Of a stretch of DNA of 64,000 nt, positions 8,340-17,660 are shown in pieces; the first letter of the stretch is position 1; each line of letters begins with the position of its first letter. The position numbers were made by a program, and so were the translations under genes. The DNA comes from Chryseobacterium limigenitum (GTDB taxonomy: Bacteria > Bacteroidota > Bacteroidia > Flavobacteriales > Weeksellaceae), in assembly GCF_900114875.1 (NCBI RefSeq), contig NZ_FPKW01000002.1, positions 310,001-374,000 on the forward strand, in the 5' to 3' direction. The notes beneath the pieces were generated by a model. That model saw only the letters and a list, made by a program, of their open reading frames with translations, was not told where the DNA came from and did not search any database.

Positions 8340-11005
8340 CAAACACCAGGTATCTAAGATTATCGGGCCTAGAGCCTTTGATTATAACGCCGGAAAGTAA
8401 TTTCATCAACGTTGGTGAAAGAACAAATGTTGCCGGTTCAAAAAAGTTTTTAAGATTAATTAAAGAAGAGAAATTTTCTGAAGCTTTGGATATTGCCCGT
8501 CATCAGGTTGAAGGCGGTGCGCAGATCCTTGACGTTAATTTTGATGACGGATTGATCGATGGAAAAGCTTCCATGATAAAATTCCTGAACTTAGTAGGTT
8601 CAGAACCGGATATTTCCAGAATTCCTATCATGATCGACTCCTCAAAATGGGAGATCTTGGAAGCCGGATTACAGGTTGTTCAGGGGAAATCTGTAGTTAA
8701 TTCTATCAGTTTAAAAGGAGGTAAAGAGGAATTTGTAAAACAGGCTAAAGCTATCAAAAGATACGGTGCAGCGGTTATTGTCATGGCATTTGATGAAGAC
8801 GGACAAGCTGATACGTATGATCGCAGACTTGAAATCACAAAAAGATCGTATCATATTTTAGTCGATGAAGTGAAGTTTCCGGCAGAGGATATTATTTTTG
8901 ATTTAAATATTTTCCCTGTTGCAACGGGAATGGATGAACACAGGAGAAATGCAATCGATTTTATAGAAGCAACAAGATGGGTTCGCCAAAATCTTCCGTA
9001 CGCTTCTGTAAGTGGAGGAGTGAGCAATGTTTCGTTCTCTTTCCGAGGAAATGATACTGTAAGAGAAGCGATGCACTCAGTTTTCCTTTATCACGCAATT
9101 CAGGCGGGAATGAATATAGGAATTGTAAATCCCGCGATGTTGGAGGTTTATGATGAAATTAATAAAGAATTATTAGGTCTTGTAGAAGACGTAATTCTCG
9201 ATAAAAGAGAAGACGCAACAGAAAGATTGTTGGATTATTCTGAAAAGAATAAATCTGTCAAAAAAGAAATAGTTGAAGAGCTAGAATGGCGTACCAGACC
9301 TTTACAGGAAAGAATTACGCATTCTTTAGTAAAAGGAATCGACCGTTTTATTGAAGAAGATGTAGAAGAAGCAAGGTTACAATCTGCCAAGCCTTTGCAT
9401 GTTATTGAAGTTAATTTAATGACAGGAATGGGCGTTGTCGGTGACTTGTTCGGAAGTGGGAAAATGTTCCTGCCACAAGTTGTAAAATCGGCGAGGGTAA
9501 TGAAAAAGGCGGTTGCTTATTTACAGCCGTTTATTGAAGCTGAAAAAGACGGTGAAAGACCTGCTAACGGTAAAATTTTAATGGCAACGGTAAAAGGAGA
9601 CGTTCATGATATTGGTAAAAACATCGTGAGCGTTGTTTTGGGCTGTAACAATTACGAAATTGTTGACCTTGGGGTAATGGTTCCGGCCGAAAAGATTATT
9701 CAGGCTGCGATTGAACATAATGTTGATGTTATCGGTTTGAGTGGTCTGATCACGCCAAGTTTAGATGAAATGGTGTACATCGCATCAGAATTAGAGCGTC
9801 AGAATCTTAATTTCCCTTTATTGATCGGTGGTGCAACGACTTCAAAAGCACATACAGCGGTAAAAATAGATTTAAAATATAAAAATGCGGTTGTTCACGT
9901 TAACGATGCTTCCAGAGCGGTAAATGTGGTGAGTTCTTTGTTGGGAGATCGAAATAAAGAATATGTAAGCGATTTAAAGAATGATTATTCAGATTTCCGT
10001 GAAAAGTTCCTGAACAGACAGATTGATAAAGAATATGTTTCGATTGAAGATGCAAGAAAAGATAAATTTAAAATTGATTGGGAAAACGAAGAAATTTTCA
10101 CACCGAATAATTTAGGTATACAGGTTTTCGAAGGTCAGGATTTAAATGAATTGGTTCCGTTTATCGACTGGTCGCCATTTTTCAGAAGCTGGGATCTTCA
10201 CGGGAAATACCCGAATATTTTTGATGATGAGGTGGTAGGTGTTCAGGCTAAAGAATTATTTAAAGACGCTCAGGTTATTTTAAAGAGAATTTTAGATGAA
10301 AAATCGTTGACAGCTAAAGCGATCTTCGGAATTTTTAAGGCAAATTCAACTGAAGATGATGATATTTTGATTTTTGACGAAAATGACAAACAACAATCGA
10401 AATTCATCACATTAAGGCAACAGCTTCAAAAGTCTAAAGGCAAAGAATATTTAGCATTAAGCGATTTTATTGCTCCTCAAAGTTCGGGAAAAACTGATTA
10501 TGTGGGAGCTTTCTGTGTGACCACAGGTTTCGGGACTGATGAGTTGTCAGATGAATATGAAAAAGCCAATGACGATTATAATGCAATTATGGTAAAAGCT
10601 TTGGCCGACCGTTTTGCAGAAGCCTATGCCGAATTTTTACATAAAAAAGTAAGAACAGAATATTGGGGATATGCCAATCAGGAAAGTTTAAGCAATGAAG
10701 ACTTGATTGCCGAAAAATATAAAGGAGTTCGTCCGGCACCTGGCTATCCGGCTTGTCCCGATCATTTGGAAAAACATGCCATTTGGGATCTTTTAAAAGT
10801 GGAAGAAAATATCGGAGTGTATCTTACGGAAAGTTTAGCGATGTTCCCGACAGCAGCGGTTTCCGGATATTATTTCGGAAGTCCGCATGCAAAATATTTT
10901 GGACTCGGAAAAATTACAGAAGATCAGTTAAAAGACTATTCTAAAAGGAAAGGAATTTCTTTACAGGAAGCCAGAAAATGGTTGTCACCGAATTTAGCAG
11001 ATTAA
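8297..11005 (+). CDS. metH: Methionine synthase, folate/cobalamin/activation modules (MetH C-terminal half)
   Basis: About 902 aa holding the rest of cobalamin-dependent methionine synthase. The pterin-binding barrel starts at [20 protein letters not shown]. The cobalamin cap holds [20 protein letters not shown]. The B12 domain has DVHDIGKNI with axial-ligand His437 and GLSGLITPS. The AdoMet reactivation domain has [15 protein letters not shown] and [15 protein letters not shown] (about residue 810). It methylates homocysteine from methyltetrahydrofolate together with the 6892-7902 product. I prefer ATG 8297, which overlaps the stop of the upstream gene; ATG 8264 in the same frame is an alternative. 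The first roughly 17 residues ([20 protein letters not shown]) come from the inserted segment and resemble no MetH. Confidence 0.9.
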   Translation: MENRGELLNTKYQTPNTRYLRLSGLEPLIITPESNFINVGERTNVAGSKKFLRLIKEEKFSEALDIARHQVEGGAQILDVNFDDGLIDGKASMIKFLNLVGSEPDISRIPIMIDSSKWEILEAGLQVVQGKSVVNSISLKGGKEEFVKQAKAIKRYGAAVIVMAFDEDGQADTYDRRLEITKRSYHILVDEVKFPAEDIIFDLNIFPVATGMDEHRRNAIDFIEATRWVRQNLPYASVSGGVSNVSFSFRGNDTVREAMHSVFLYHAIQAGMNIGIVNPAMLEVYDEINKELLGLVEDVILDKREDATERLLDYSEKNKSVKKEIVEELEWRTRPLQERITHSLVKGIDRFIEEDVEEARLQSAKPLHVIEVNLMTGMGVVGDLFGSGKMFLPQVVKSARVMKKAVAYLQPFIEAEKDGERPANGKILMATVKGDVHDIGKNIVSVVLGCNNYEIVDLGVMVPAEKIIQAAIEHNVDVIGLSGLITPSLDEMVYIASELERQNLNFPLLIGGATTSKAHTAVKIDLKYKNAVVHVNDASRAVNVVSSLLGDRNKEYVSDLKNDYSDFREKFLNRQIDKEYVSIEDARKDKFKIDWENEEIFTPNNLGIQVFEGQDLNELVPFIDWSPFFRSWDLHGKYPNIFDDEVVGVQAKELFKDAQVILKRILDEKSLTAKAIFGIFKANSTEDDDILIFDENDKQQSKFITLRQQLQKSKGKEYLALSDFIAPQSSGKTDYVGAFCVTTGFGTDELSDEYEKANDDYNAIMVKALADRFAEAYAEFLHKKVRTEYWGYANQESLSNEDLIAEKYKGVRPAPGYPACPDHLEKHAIWDLLKVEENIGVYLTESLAMFPTAAVSGYYFGSPHAKYFGLGKITEDQLKDYSKRKGISLQEARKWLSPNLAD

Positions 11006-11019
11006 TTTAAAAGTTAATA

Positions 11020-11076
11020 GTTGAGAGTTGTTGGTTTCTAGTTTTTAATAATGACTATCAACTAATAACTCTCAAC
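11020..11076. repeat. Inverted simple-sequence tracts between metH and metF
   Basis: GTTGAGAGTT (11020-11029) pairs exactly with AACTCTCAAC (11067-11076) across a 37-nt loop. The flanks consist of related words (AGTTAATAG, CAACTAATAA), giving opposed low-complexity tracts. There is no T-run, so it is not an evident terminator. Similar paired tracts occur at 7902/8327 and 42300/42389. Confidence 0.5.
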
Positions 11077-11094
11077 AAGCAACAAAAATATAAA

Positions 11095-12051
11095 ATGAAG
11101 ATAACAGAACACATAAAAAATGCAAACGGAAAAACTTTGTTCTCCTTAGAAGTTGTTCCGCCACAAAAGGGAATTGGAATTGAAGACTTGTATAGGAATA
11201 TAGACCCTTTGATGGAGTTTAAACCTCCTTTTATTGATGTGACGACTTCTCGCGAAGAATATATTTACATTGATAAAGGCAACGGTCTGATGGAACGAAA
11301 AATTACCAGAATGCGTCCCGGAACATTGGGTATTTGTTCGGCAATTCAGCATAAATATAATGTAGATACGGTTCCACACTTGCTTTGCGGAGGATTTACA
11401 AAAGAAGAAACAGAATACCTTTTGGTAGACTGTATGTATCTTGGAATTGATAATGTAATGGCGCTTCGTGGTGATGCGATGAAAGGACACCAGTATTTTG
11501 AACCAACAAAAGGAGGTCATGAAAGTGCAATGGATTTGGTTCATCAGATCAATGATTTAGGAAGAGGGAAGTATCTTCATGACGAGCAGGCTTGTGAAGA
11601 AAATAACAAATTCTGCATTGGAGTAGCGGGTTATCCTGAAAAACACATGGAGGCACCTTCCATGAATTATGATTTAAAATGGCTAAAGCAAAAAGTAGAT
11701 GCCGGAGCGGATTACATCGTTACCCAAATGTTTTTTGATAATAAACGATTTATCGAGTTTGTGACAAAAGCGAGAGAAATGGGAATTACGGTTCCAATTA
11801 TCCCAGGAATTAAACCAATTGCAACAAAAAGACATTTAAAATTATTGCCACAGGTTTTCAAGATTGATTTACCGGAAGATTTAATTAATGAAGTTGAAAG
11901 TGCTAAAAACAATGAAGCCGTAAAACAAATCGGAGTAGAATGGGCAATCAATCAATGTAAAGAATTGCTTGACTTTGGAGTGCCTGTTTTACATTTTTAT
12001 TCGATGGGTAAAAGTGATAATATTAAAAAAGTGGCTGGTGAGCTGTTTTAA
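11095..12051 (+). CDS. metF: Methylenetetrahydrofolate reductase
   Basis: 318-aa MetF family flavoprotein. It reduces 5,10-methylene-THF to 5-methyl-THF, the methyl donor for the split MetH just upstream. FSLEVVPPQKG places the catalytic Glu of the FSxEφxPP motif near the N-terminus. DVTTSREE, HLLCGGFTKEE, NVMALRGDAMKG and QMFFDNKRFIEF are the usual barrel segments, and IPGIKPIATKRHLKLLP the later signature. ATG at 11095 is the only sensible start. It closes the methionine operon: an 89-bp spacer separates it from metH and a strong hairpin follows 14 bp after the stop. Confidence 0.94.
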   Translation: MKITEHIKNANGKTLFSLEVVPPQKGIGIEDLYRNIDPLMEFKPPFIDVTTSREEYIYIDKGNGLMERKITRMRPGTLGICSAIQHKYNVDTVPHLLCGGFTKEETEYLLVDCMYLGIDNVMALRGDAMKGHQYFEPTKGGHESAMDLVHQINDLGRGKYLHDEQACEENNKFCIGVAGYPEKHMEAPSMNYDLKWLKQKVDAGADYIVTQMFFDNKRFIEFVTKAREMGITVPIIPGIKPIATKRHLKLLPQVFKIDLPEDLINEVESAKNNEAVKQIGVEWAINQCKELLDFGVPVLHFYSMGKSDNIKKVAGELF

Positions 12052-12065
12052 AATATTTGATTTTA

Positions 12066-12102
12066 ATAGTTTCGGCGCAGCCAAAGGCTGCGCCGAAACT
12101 AT
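12066..12102. terminator. Perfect 17-bp hairpin between convergent genes
   Basis: ATAGTTTCGGCGCAGCC (12066-12082), loop AAA, and the exact complement (12086-12102). It is very GC-rich for this window and centred between the ends of metF (+) and the 12106 gene (-), so it probably acts in both directions. A related hairpin lies at 22855-22887. Confidence 0.75.
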
Positions 12103-12105
12103 ATC

Positions 12106-13260
12106 TTATAGCATCGGATGCCTCTCAAAAACCTTCTCCCTATCAAATAAATACCGATAAGTCGCCAATTTCCTAGTCACTTCCGTATCCAGATTTTCGG
12201 CAATCTTTATCATTTTAGGATTAAAATCACCGATCCATTGAAGTTCGGTAACTTTAAAATCGGTGTATTTTCTTAGATGTTGGGTGCCTTCCCATATCAT
12301 ATAACCTTCAAGTCCTTTTTTTTGCCATTCAGGGACAACACCGAAAACAAGACCAACCATTTTTTCATTCTTTTTGAATTTCTTGATCCATAGAAACTTT
12401 AGCTTCTCGATAAATCCAAATTTTCCATTCATGTATTTAAACCATTGATTCAAATCAGGAATATTCATCCACATCGCAACGGGTTTTTCATTTTCATAAA
12501 CAAACCATGAAATATGTTCATTGATGATTGGTTTCATCGTTTTAAACATTTTCAATGTCTTTGCTTCCTCAAGCTGTTTTCCTTCTCCATGAGCTGCCCA
12601 GGCTTTGTTATAAATTTCAGTAAAATCTTTTGCAAATTTTTCAAGATTATTCTTTTTCAATGGCCTTGCTGAAATTGCAGGATTTTTACTGTGTTTTGCA
12701 TGCATTACTGTAAAAACTCTCGAAACTTCTGCAAAAATTGGTCTTGAAAAGCAAAGCTGTTCAAAATAAATTTGAAAACCATAATTCTCAAGAAGTTCTT
12801 TGTAATACGGGAAATTATAATTCATTCCGTATAAAGGTTCTACAAATCCGTCAATGAGCAATCCCCAGAATTTGTCTCTTTCACCGAAGTTTATAGGTCC
12901 GTCCATCGCTTCCATTCCTCTTTCCTGAAGCCATTTTTTGCAATAATCAAAAATAAAATTAGCTGTTTCCTGATCATTAATGCAGTCAAAAAATCCAATT
13001 CCTCCGGTTGGTTGATTTTGTTCGTATAATTGATTGACAAAAACCGCGATTTTCCCAACAGTGTTATTGTCTTTATTTTTAAATATAAATCTTTTGCATT
13101 CTCCGGTTTTGAAGAATTTATTTTTTTGAGGCTCAAAAATAGCTTCAATGTCTTTATCTAAAGGTCTGATGTAGTTTTTGTCATGTTGATAAAGTCTGAC
13201 AGGGAATTCTAGAAATTCCTTTTTCTGATTTTCATGGTGTACTTCTTCAGCAATAATCAT
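12106..13260 (-). CDS. Putative acyl-CoA N-acyltransferase-fold protein, function unknown
   Basis: 384-aa soluble protein conserved, as far as I recall, in Bacteroidota as a hypothetical or GNAT-like protein. Visible blocks are VRLYQHDKNYIRPLDKDI near the N-terminus, GKIAVFVNQLYEQ, GGIGFFDCINDQE (beta-bulge strand of a GNAT-like fold, about residues 86-98), DGPINFGERDKFWGLLIDGF, and a C-terminal second lobe with FGVVPEWQKKGLEGYMIWEG (V-x-P-x-x-x-x-x-G acetyl-CoA loop pattern). Two GNAT-like lobes seem likely. No signal peptide or membrane segment. It converges with metF and is divergent from folE, so neighbours give no functional clue. The substrate is unknown. Confidence 0.6.
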   Translation of the reverse strand: MIIAEEVHHENQKKEFLEFPVRLYQHDKNYIRPLDKDIEAIFEPQKNKFFKTGECKRFIFKNKDNNTVGKIAVFVNQLYEQNQPTGGIGFFDCINDQETANFIFDYCKKWLQERGMEAMDGPINFGERDKFWGLLIDGFVEPLYGMNYNFPYYKELLENYGFQIYFEQLCFSRPIFAEVSRVFTVMHAKHSKNPAISARPLKKNNLEKFAKDFTEIYNKAWAAHGEGKQLEEAKTLKMFKTMKPIINEHISWFVYENEKPVAMWMNIPDLNQWFKYMNGKFGFIEKLKFLWIKKFKKNEKMVGLVFGVVPEWQKKGLEGYMIWEGTQHLRKYTDFKVTELQWIGDFNPKMIKIAENLDTEVTRKLATYRYLFDREKVFERHPML

Positions 13261-13332
13261 AACTTTTATACGAATGAGGAGATGAGGTAATATTTTTGGG
13301 TTAAATTGAAATATACGAACAGATATTATCCG

Positions 13333-13340
13333 TATTTTTG
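13333..13340 (+). promoter_or_regulatory. -7 promoter element of folE (TATTTTTG)
   Basis: Exact TAnnTTTG, 18 nt before the folE ATG at 13359. A TTG at 13306-13308 is a possible -33 element, with a slightly long 24-nt spacer. Confidence 0.5.
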
Positions 13341-13358
13341 TTGCAAATTAAATAAAAA

Positions 13359-14024
13359 ATGGTTGATTTTACTGATAACGACGATGATATTTTCACAGGA
13401 AAAGAACATACGCCTATACGGGAAGATGCTTTTGATAAATCGCCACAGGAAAAAATAGAAAAGATCACTGAACTTTTCGGTGAGATTATGGAAACACTTG
13501 GATTGGATATGACGGATGATTCCTTGAAAGATTCTCCAACGCGTGTTGCTAAAATGTATGTGAATGAAATTTTTGGAGGATTACTGCCTGAAAATAAACC
13601 GGGAATTTCTACATTTTCCAATAAATACAAGTATAGCCAAATGTTGGTTGAAAAAGATATCACCGTATATTCTTTTTGTGAGCACCACTTTTTACCGATC
13701 ATTGGTAGAGCGCATGTTGCCTATATTTCAAATGGCGAGGTAATTGGGCTTTCAAAAATTAACAGGATTGTAGATTATTACGCGAAAAGACCTCAGGTTC
13801 AGGAAAGATTAACGATGCAGATCGTGAACGCTTTAAAAGAAGCTTTGGGAACAAAAAATGTTGCCTGTATCATTGATGCTAAACATCTTTGTGTAAATTG
13901 CAGAGGAATTAAAGACACAGCAAGTTCTACAATAACAGCGGAATTAAGCGGAATCTTCAAAACAAACCCAATAACAAGACAGGAATTCTTACATTATGTA
14001 GGAAGCCATGCTAAATTGGATTAA
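13359..14024 (+). CDS. folE: GTP cyclohydrolase I
   Basis: 221-aa FolE, which converts GTP to 7,8-dihydroneopterin triphosphate for folate and pterin synthesis. Zinc ligands are Cys107 and His110 (SFCEHHFLPIIG) and Cys178 (CVNCRG, 178-183). DSPTRVAKMYVNEIF and GLSKINRIVDYYAKRPQVQE are the diagnostic substrate-site and decamer-forming segments. Length is normal for the family. The start is ATG 13359, just after a good -7 element. The DinB-like gene follows 11 nt after the stop and is probably co-transcribed. Its proximity to metH/metF may only be coincidental, although both concern folate. Confidence 0.96.
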   Translation: MVDFTDNDDDIFTGKEHTPIREDAFDKSPQEKIEKITELFGEIMETLGLDMTDDSLKDSPTRVAKMYVNEIFGGLLPENKPGISTFSNKYKYSQMLVEKDITVYSFCEHHFLPIIGRAHVAYISNGEVIGLSKINRIVDYYAKRPQVQERLTMQIVNALKEALGTKNVACIIDAKHLCVNCRGIKDTASSTITAELSGIFKTNPITRQEFLHYVGSHAKLD

Positions 14025-14035
14025 ATTTGACTGTA

Positions 14036-14467
14036 ATGAACTATCAGATTCTTAAAAATATTATTGAAGAAGAACTTCTAAGGTTTGAAACTATTTATGA
14101 AGAAGATTGGTGTTATAAAATTTCACCTGAAAAATGGTCAAAAAAAGAAATTTTAGGTCATCTTTGTGATAGTGCAATTACAAACATCAGGAGATTTGTA
14201 GTCACTCAATATAAAGAAAACGAGAATATTGTTTATGATCAGGATTTTTGGGTACAGGCTCAAAATTATCAGAATATTCCGACTCAGGATGTGATTAATC
14301 TTTGGAAATTTTTGAATTTTCAAATTGTTCATACCGTTGAAAATATTCCTGATGAGGCATTACAAAGAACTTGTGATACCACAAAAACAAATCCTCAGAA
14401 TTTCACTTTGGAATTTATTATTCAGGATTATGTTGATCATTTAAAATATCACTTAAAAGCAATTTAA
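14036..14467 (+). CDS. DinB-like four-helix protein
   Basis: 143-aa protein with the DinB/YfiT-like pattern. An N-terminal helix is followed by WSKKEILGHLCDSAITNIRRF, where the His of GHL is the usual first metal ligand. The C-terminal IQDYVDHLKYHLKAI supplies two further His (HxxxH), consistent with the three-His metal site of this superfamily. Members include thiol-dependent transferases such as BstA-type enzymes; since bshA is present at 31518, a bacillithiol-dependent role is conceivable but unproven. ATG at 14036 is chosen over TTG 14027 because it starts the first helix. It is probably co-transcribed with folE. Confidence 0.7.
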   Translation: MNYQILKNIIEEELLRFETIYEEDWCYKISPEKWSKKEILGHLCDSAITNIRRFVVTQYKENENIVYDQDFWVQAQNYQNIPTQDVINLWKFLNFQIVHTVENIPDEALQRTCDTTKTNPQNFTLEFIIQDYVDHLKYHLKAI

Positions 14468-14590
14468 TAATGATAAAATTTAAAAAAAGCTCAGATAAAA
14501 TTTTCGTAATGACAATTATTTGTTGTTGCTGATTATTATTTTATCTAATTTTTAAATCTTTTAATCATTGAATCTTTTAATTTAAAAAAA

Positions 14591-16057
14591 ATGCAATTAA
14601 AAATATACAACTCGCTTACAGCAGAAAAAGAAATATTCAACCCCATTTTAGAAGGAAACGTCGGAATGTATGTCTGTGGACCAACTGTTTACAGCAATGT
14701 GCATTTGGGAAATGTGAGAACTTTCCTTTCTTTCGACTTTATTTACAGAAGCTTAACGCATTTGGGGTATAAAGTAAGATATGTAAGAAATATCACCGAT
14801 GCTGGGCACCTTACAGACGATGGAGACGTAAATAACGACAGATTTGTAAAGCAAACTCGTCTTGAAAAACTGGAGCCGATGGAAATCGTACAAAAATACA
14901 CGGTTGATTTTCATAAGGTTTTGGAAATGTTTAATTTACTTCCTCCAAACATCGAACCTACCGCCACTGGTCATATTGTTGAGCAGATAGAATTAACTCA
15001 AAAACTAATTGAAAAAGGGTTCGCTTACGAAAGCAACGGATCTGTATATTTTGATGTTCTTGAATATAATAAAAGAGGACTGAATTACGGCGAACTTTCA
15101 AAGCGTAATATTGAAGAGCTTTTCGCAAACACCCGCGATCTAGATGGACAGGGTGAAAAGAAAAACCCACAGGATTTTGCCCTTTGGAAAAAAGCTTCAC
15201 CTGCACACATTATGAGATGGAATTCGCCTTGGGGAGAAGGTTTCCCGGGATGGCATCTTGAGTGTACTGCAATGAGTACTAAATATTTAGGTGAAAAATT
15301 TGATATTCACGGTGGTGGAATGGATTTGAAATTCCCACACCACGAATGTGAGATCGCTCAGGGAAAAGCTTGCAATGATACCGCTCCGGTAAATTATTGG
15401 ATGCATGCCAATATGCTGACAATGAATACGCAGCGTATGAGCAAATCAACAGGAAATTACATCTTACCGATGCAGTTGGTAACAGGAGATAACGATTTCT
15501 TTGAAAAGCCTTTCCATCCGTCGATTGTACGTTTTTGTTTCCTACAGGCTCATTACAGAAGTGTCCTGGATATTTCTAATGATGCGATGATTGCAAGTGA
15601 AAAAGGTTTCATCAGATTAATGGAAGCGGTAAAAGTATTAAATTCAATCACTCCGAATGATGAAAAACAATCTGGTTTTAATTTGGAAGAGTGGAAAAAT
15701 AAAGCGTATGATGCTTTAAATGATGATTTCAATTCTCCGGTTTTGATTGCTCATTTGTTTGAAGCTGTGAAATTTATTTTTGCTTTAAATGATGAAAAAG
15801 AAACCGTTTCAACGAAAGATTTAGAGGATTTGAAATCAACTTTAAATGCTTTGATATTTGATGTTTTAGGACTTCAGGCGGTTGAAGAAAATAATAATGA
15901 AAAACTGGATCAGACCTTACAGGTTTTAATTGAACTGAGAAATCAGGCTAGAAAATCTAAGAACTTTGACCTTTCAGATCAAATCCGCGATAAGCTCCTT
16001 GCTGAAGGTATCGAATTGAAGGACGGAAGAGACGGAACAACTTACGTTTTAAATTAA
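14591..16057 (+). CDS. cysS: Cysteinyl-tRNA synthetase
   Basis: 488-aa class I aminoacyl-tRNA synthetase. Zinc ligand Cys29 lies in YVCGPTVYS; the HIGH motif is HLGN (38-41); the second zinc half-site is WHLECTAMS with HHECEIAQ downstream; the KMSKS-type loop is RMSKST (about residue 282). The C-terminal helical anticodon region ends with [14 protein letters not shown], typical of CysRS. Length matches the family. ATG 14591 gives the standard [11 protein letters not shown]-terminus. A 123-bp AT-rich spacer separates it from the DinB-like gene, and a clear terminator follows. Confidence 0.97.
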   Translation: MQLKIYNSLTAEKEIFNPILEGNVGMYVCGPTVYSNVHLGNVRTFLSFDFIYRSLTHLGYKVRYVRNITDAGHLTDDGDVNNDRFVKQTRLEKLEPMEIVQKYTVDFHKVLEMFNLLPPNIEPTATGHIVEQIELTQKLIEKGFAYESNGSVYFDVLEYNKRGLNYGELSKRNIEELFANTRDLDGQGEKKNPQDFALWKKASPAHIMRWNSPWGEGFPGWHLECTAMSTKYLGEKFDIHGGGMDLKFPHHECEIAQGKACNDTAPVNYWMHANMLTMNTQRMSKSTGNYILPMQLVTGDNDFFEKPFHPSIVRFCFLQAHYRSVLDISNDAMIASEKGFIRLMEAVKVLNSITPNDEKQSGFNLEEWKNKAYDALNDDFNSPVLIAHLFEAVKFIFALNDEKETVSTKDLEDLKSTLNALIFDVLGLQAVEENNNEKLDQTLQVLIELRNQARKSKNFDLSDQIRDKLLAEGIELKDGRDGTTYVLN

Positions 16058-16081
16058 AATTCAAAAAAATAGTATATACTT

Positions 16082-16111
16082 AAACTCTCACAACTCTGTG
16101 GGAGTTTTTTT
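16082..16111 (+). terminator. Intrinsic terminator of cysS
   Basis: AAACTCTCACA (16082-16092), loop ACTC, TGTGGGAGTTT (16097-16107), with one G-T pair, followed by a T-run. Located 25 nt after the cysS stop. Confidence 0.85.
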
Positions 16112-16370
16112 ATGCGTATTGTTTGTCATTTCGACGAAGGAGAAATCCCTATCTTAATAATCTTAAAACTTTAAACAAAAATCTTATTGGTTAAAAATTA
16201 AATGTAAAAGAATTTGTTAAGTTAAAATATTCTCTAAATTATCATAATCACATCATTAAAATTAAATTATTGTAAATGTTATTCAATTAATGGATATTTT
16301 TTGTCATTCAATTTGAAAATTATGTAACTTAGTAATAGTAAAATCATTACGAATCTAAATTCTACTTATT
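16112..16370. other. Intergenic region with a solo repeat half-site
   Basis: About 260 bp between the cysS terminator and the T9SS cargo gene. It contains GTCATTTCGACGAAGGAG (start 16125), one arm of the palindromic family seen complete at 62424-62497. The remainder is AT-rich leader with no recognisable promoter box or RNA. Confidence 0.5.
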
Positions 16371-17537
16371 ATGAAAAAACATTTATTCCCTTTATTTTTG
16401 GTATTACTTGGAGCAAACGCTCATGCCCAGCAAGATTTTTTTGCATTGACGGGAAAAGATACTCCCGGTATTGTTTTCAATGATTTCCGTGCCATTGATG
16501 CGGTAAACGGAACTTCCGGAGAAGCTGTTTTCACAGCTGATTCTTCTGCAAAAATATTTTCACAGACAAGAAACGGTTCTGTAACTGAGGATAAAAATTC
16601 TTACAACAATTCTCAAGCTACGTCAATGGCGACTTTAGCATATGATTCTAGAAATAATAATCTGGTGTACATGCCGATGTTTTCATCAAATATCTATGTT
16701 TTAAATTCTAAAACGAAAGAAATCACTCTGGTTGAAAACACTGTTGTGAGAGTAACTTCTTGCGATATCAATTCTCACATAACGAGAATGGCGACAGGAT
16801 ATGACGGAAATATTTACGCGATGAATAATTCCGGAACGCAGTTTTTACAAATCAGTAAAAAGAACAGTCAATATGTTGTTAATGACCTCGGAATCGTAAA
16901 AGATGATTCTTCAAACGGGAAAAACTCTTTCACAATGATAGAAACTGGCTTTGGAGGTGATATGATTGCTGATGCAGATAATAATTTCTATGTTTTTGCA
17001 ACATCAGGAAATGTTTTCAAAGTTTCAACGAAAGAATTAAAAGCAAAATTTGTCGGAAAAATCACAGGAATTCCTGAAGGATATTCTGTAAACGGAGCAG
17101 CGGTGAATTCCAAAGGAAAAGTTGTGATTGCAAGTGCAAAAGGAGCGCCTTTATATGAAGTGAATTTAAATGATTTACAGGCAAAACAACTTCCCGGAAA
17201 TTTAAATTTACATATTTATGATTTGGCGAGTAAATATTTCGCTAATGATAAAGCTATTTCAAATAACGCCTTAGCAAATTTAGATATCTATCCTACGAGA
17301 GTTGATGAGGAATTGATCAACGTAAATGTGAATGATAAATCGGTAAAAGGAAATCTCAAACTTACTATTTTTGACATCTCGGGCAAGAATGTAATGCAAC
17401 AGAATTTATCCGTAAAAGACGGTTCGTTAAACCAACAGATTTATTTGAAAAATCTCATTAATGGAGCTTATATTGTGAGTGTCGCTAATGAGTCCGGAAA
17501 AATATTATTAAGCAAGAAAATCATTATAACAGAATAA
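16371..17537 (+). CDS. Exported protein with type IX secretion sorting domain
   Basis: 388-aa secreted protein. Residues 1-20 (MKKHLFPLFLVLLGANAHAQ) are a signal peptide. The body, about residues 25-300, has repeated short beta segments separated by turns (for example DGNIYAMNNSGTQFLQI, ADADNNFYVFATSGNVFKV, VNSKGKVVIASAKG), suggesting a beta-propeller-like fold. The last 80 residues form a Por-secretion-system C-terminal domain: NLDIYPTRVDEELINV, KLTIFDISGKNVMQ, and the closing GAYIVSVANESGKILLSKKI. Such proteins cross the outer membrane by T9SS and are released or anchored at the surface. The substrate or partner is unknown. No neighbour appears linked; a terminator follows. Confidence 0.85.
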   Translation: MKKHLFPLFLVLLGANAHAQQDFFALTGKDTPGIVFNDFRAIDAVNGTSGEAVFTADSSAKIFSQTRNGSVTEDKNSYNNSQATSMATLAYDSRNNNLVYMPMFSSNIYVLNSKTKEITLVENTVVRVTSCDINSHITRMATGYDGNIYAMNNSGTQFLQISKKNSQYVVNDLGIVKDDSSNGKNSFTMIETGFGGDMIADADNNFYVFATSGNVFKVSTKELKAKFVGKITGIPEGYSVNGAAVNSKGKVVIASAKGAPLYEVNLNDLQAKQLPGNLNLHIYDLASKYFANDKAISNNALANLDIYPTRVDEELINVNVNDKSVKGNLKLTIFDISGKNVMQQNLSVKDGSLNQQIYLKNLINGAYIVSVANESGKILLSKKIIITE

Positions 17538-17561
17538 TCTTTTAGCTTTCTTATAAATTAT

Positions 17562-17592
17562 AGCCTTTTCAAATATCTGAGAAGGCTTTTTT
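17562..17592 (+). terminator. Intrinsic terminator
   Basis: AGCCTTTTCA and TGAGAAGGCT pair with one mismatch, followed by TTTTTT, 24 nt after the T9SS cargo gene. Confidence 0.8.
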
Positions 17593-17660
17593 AATGAATA
17601 TTTGACATTCAATAAGTTTTGTTTTTCGAGATTAAAATGTATTTTTATAAAAAAATATAG

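Noticed and set aside
6892..11005. Split metH as a sequencing frameshift or decayed gene
   Set aside because: The break coincides with a domain boundary, 330 bp of unrelated coding DNA separates the halves, and all catalytic residues are intact.
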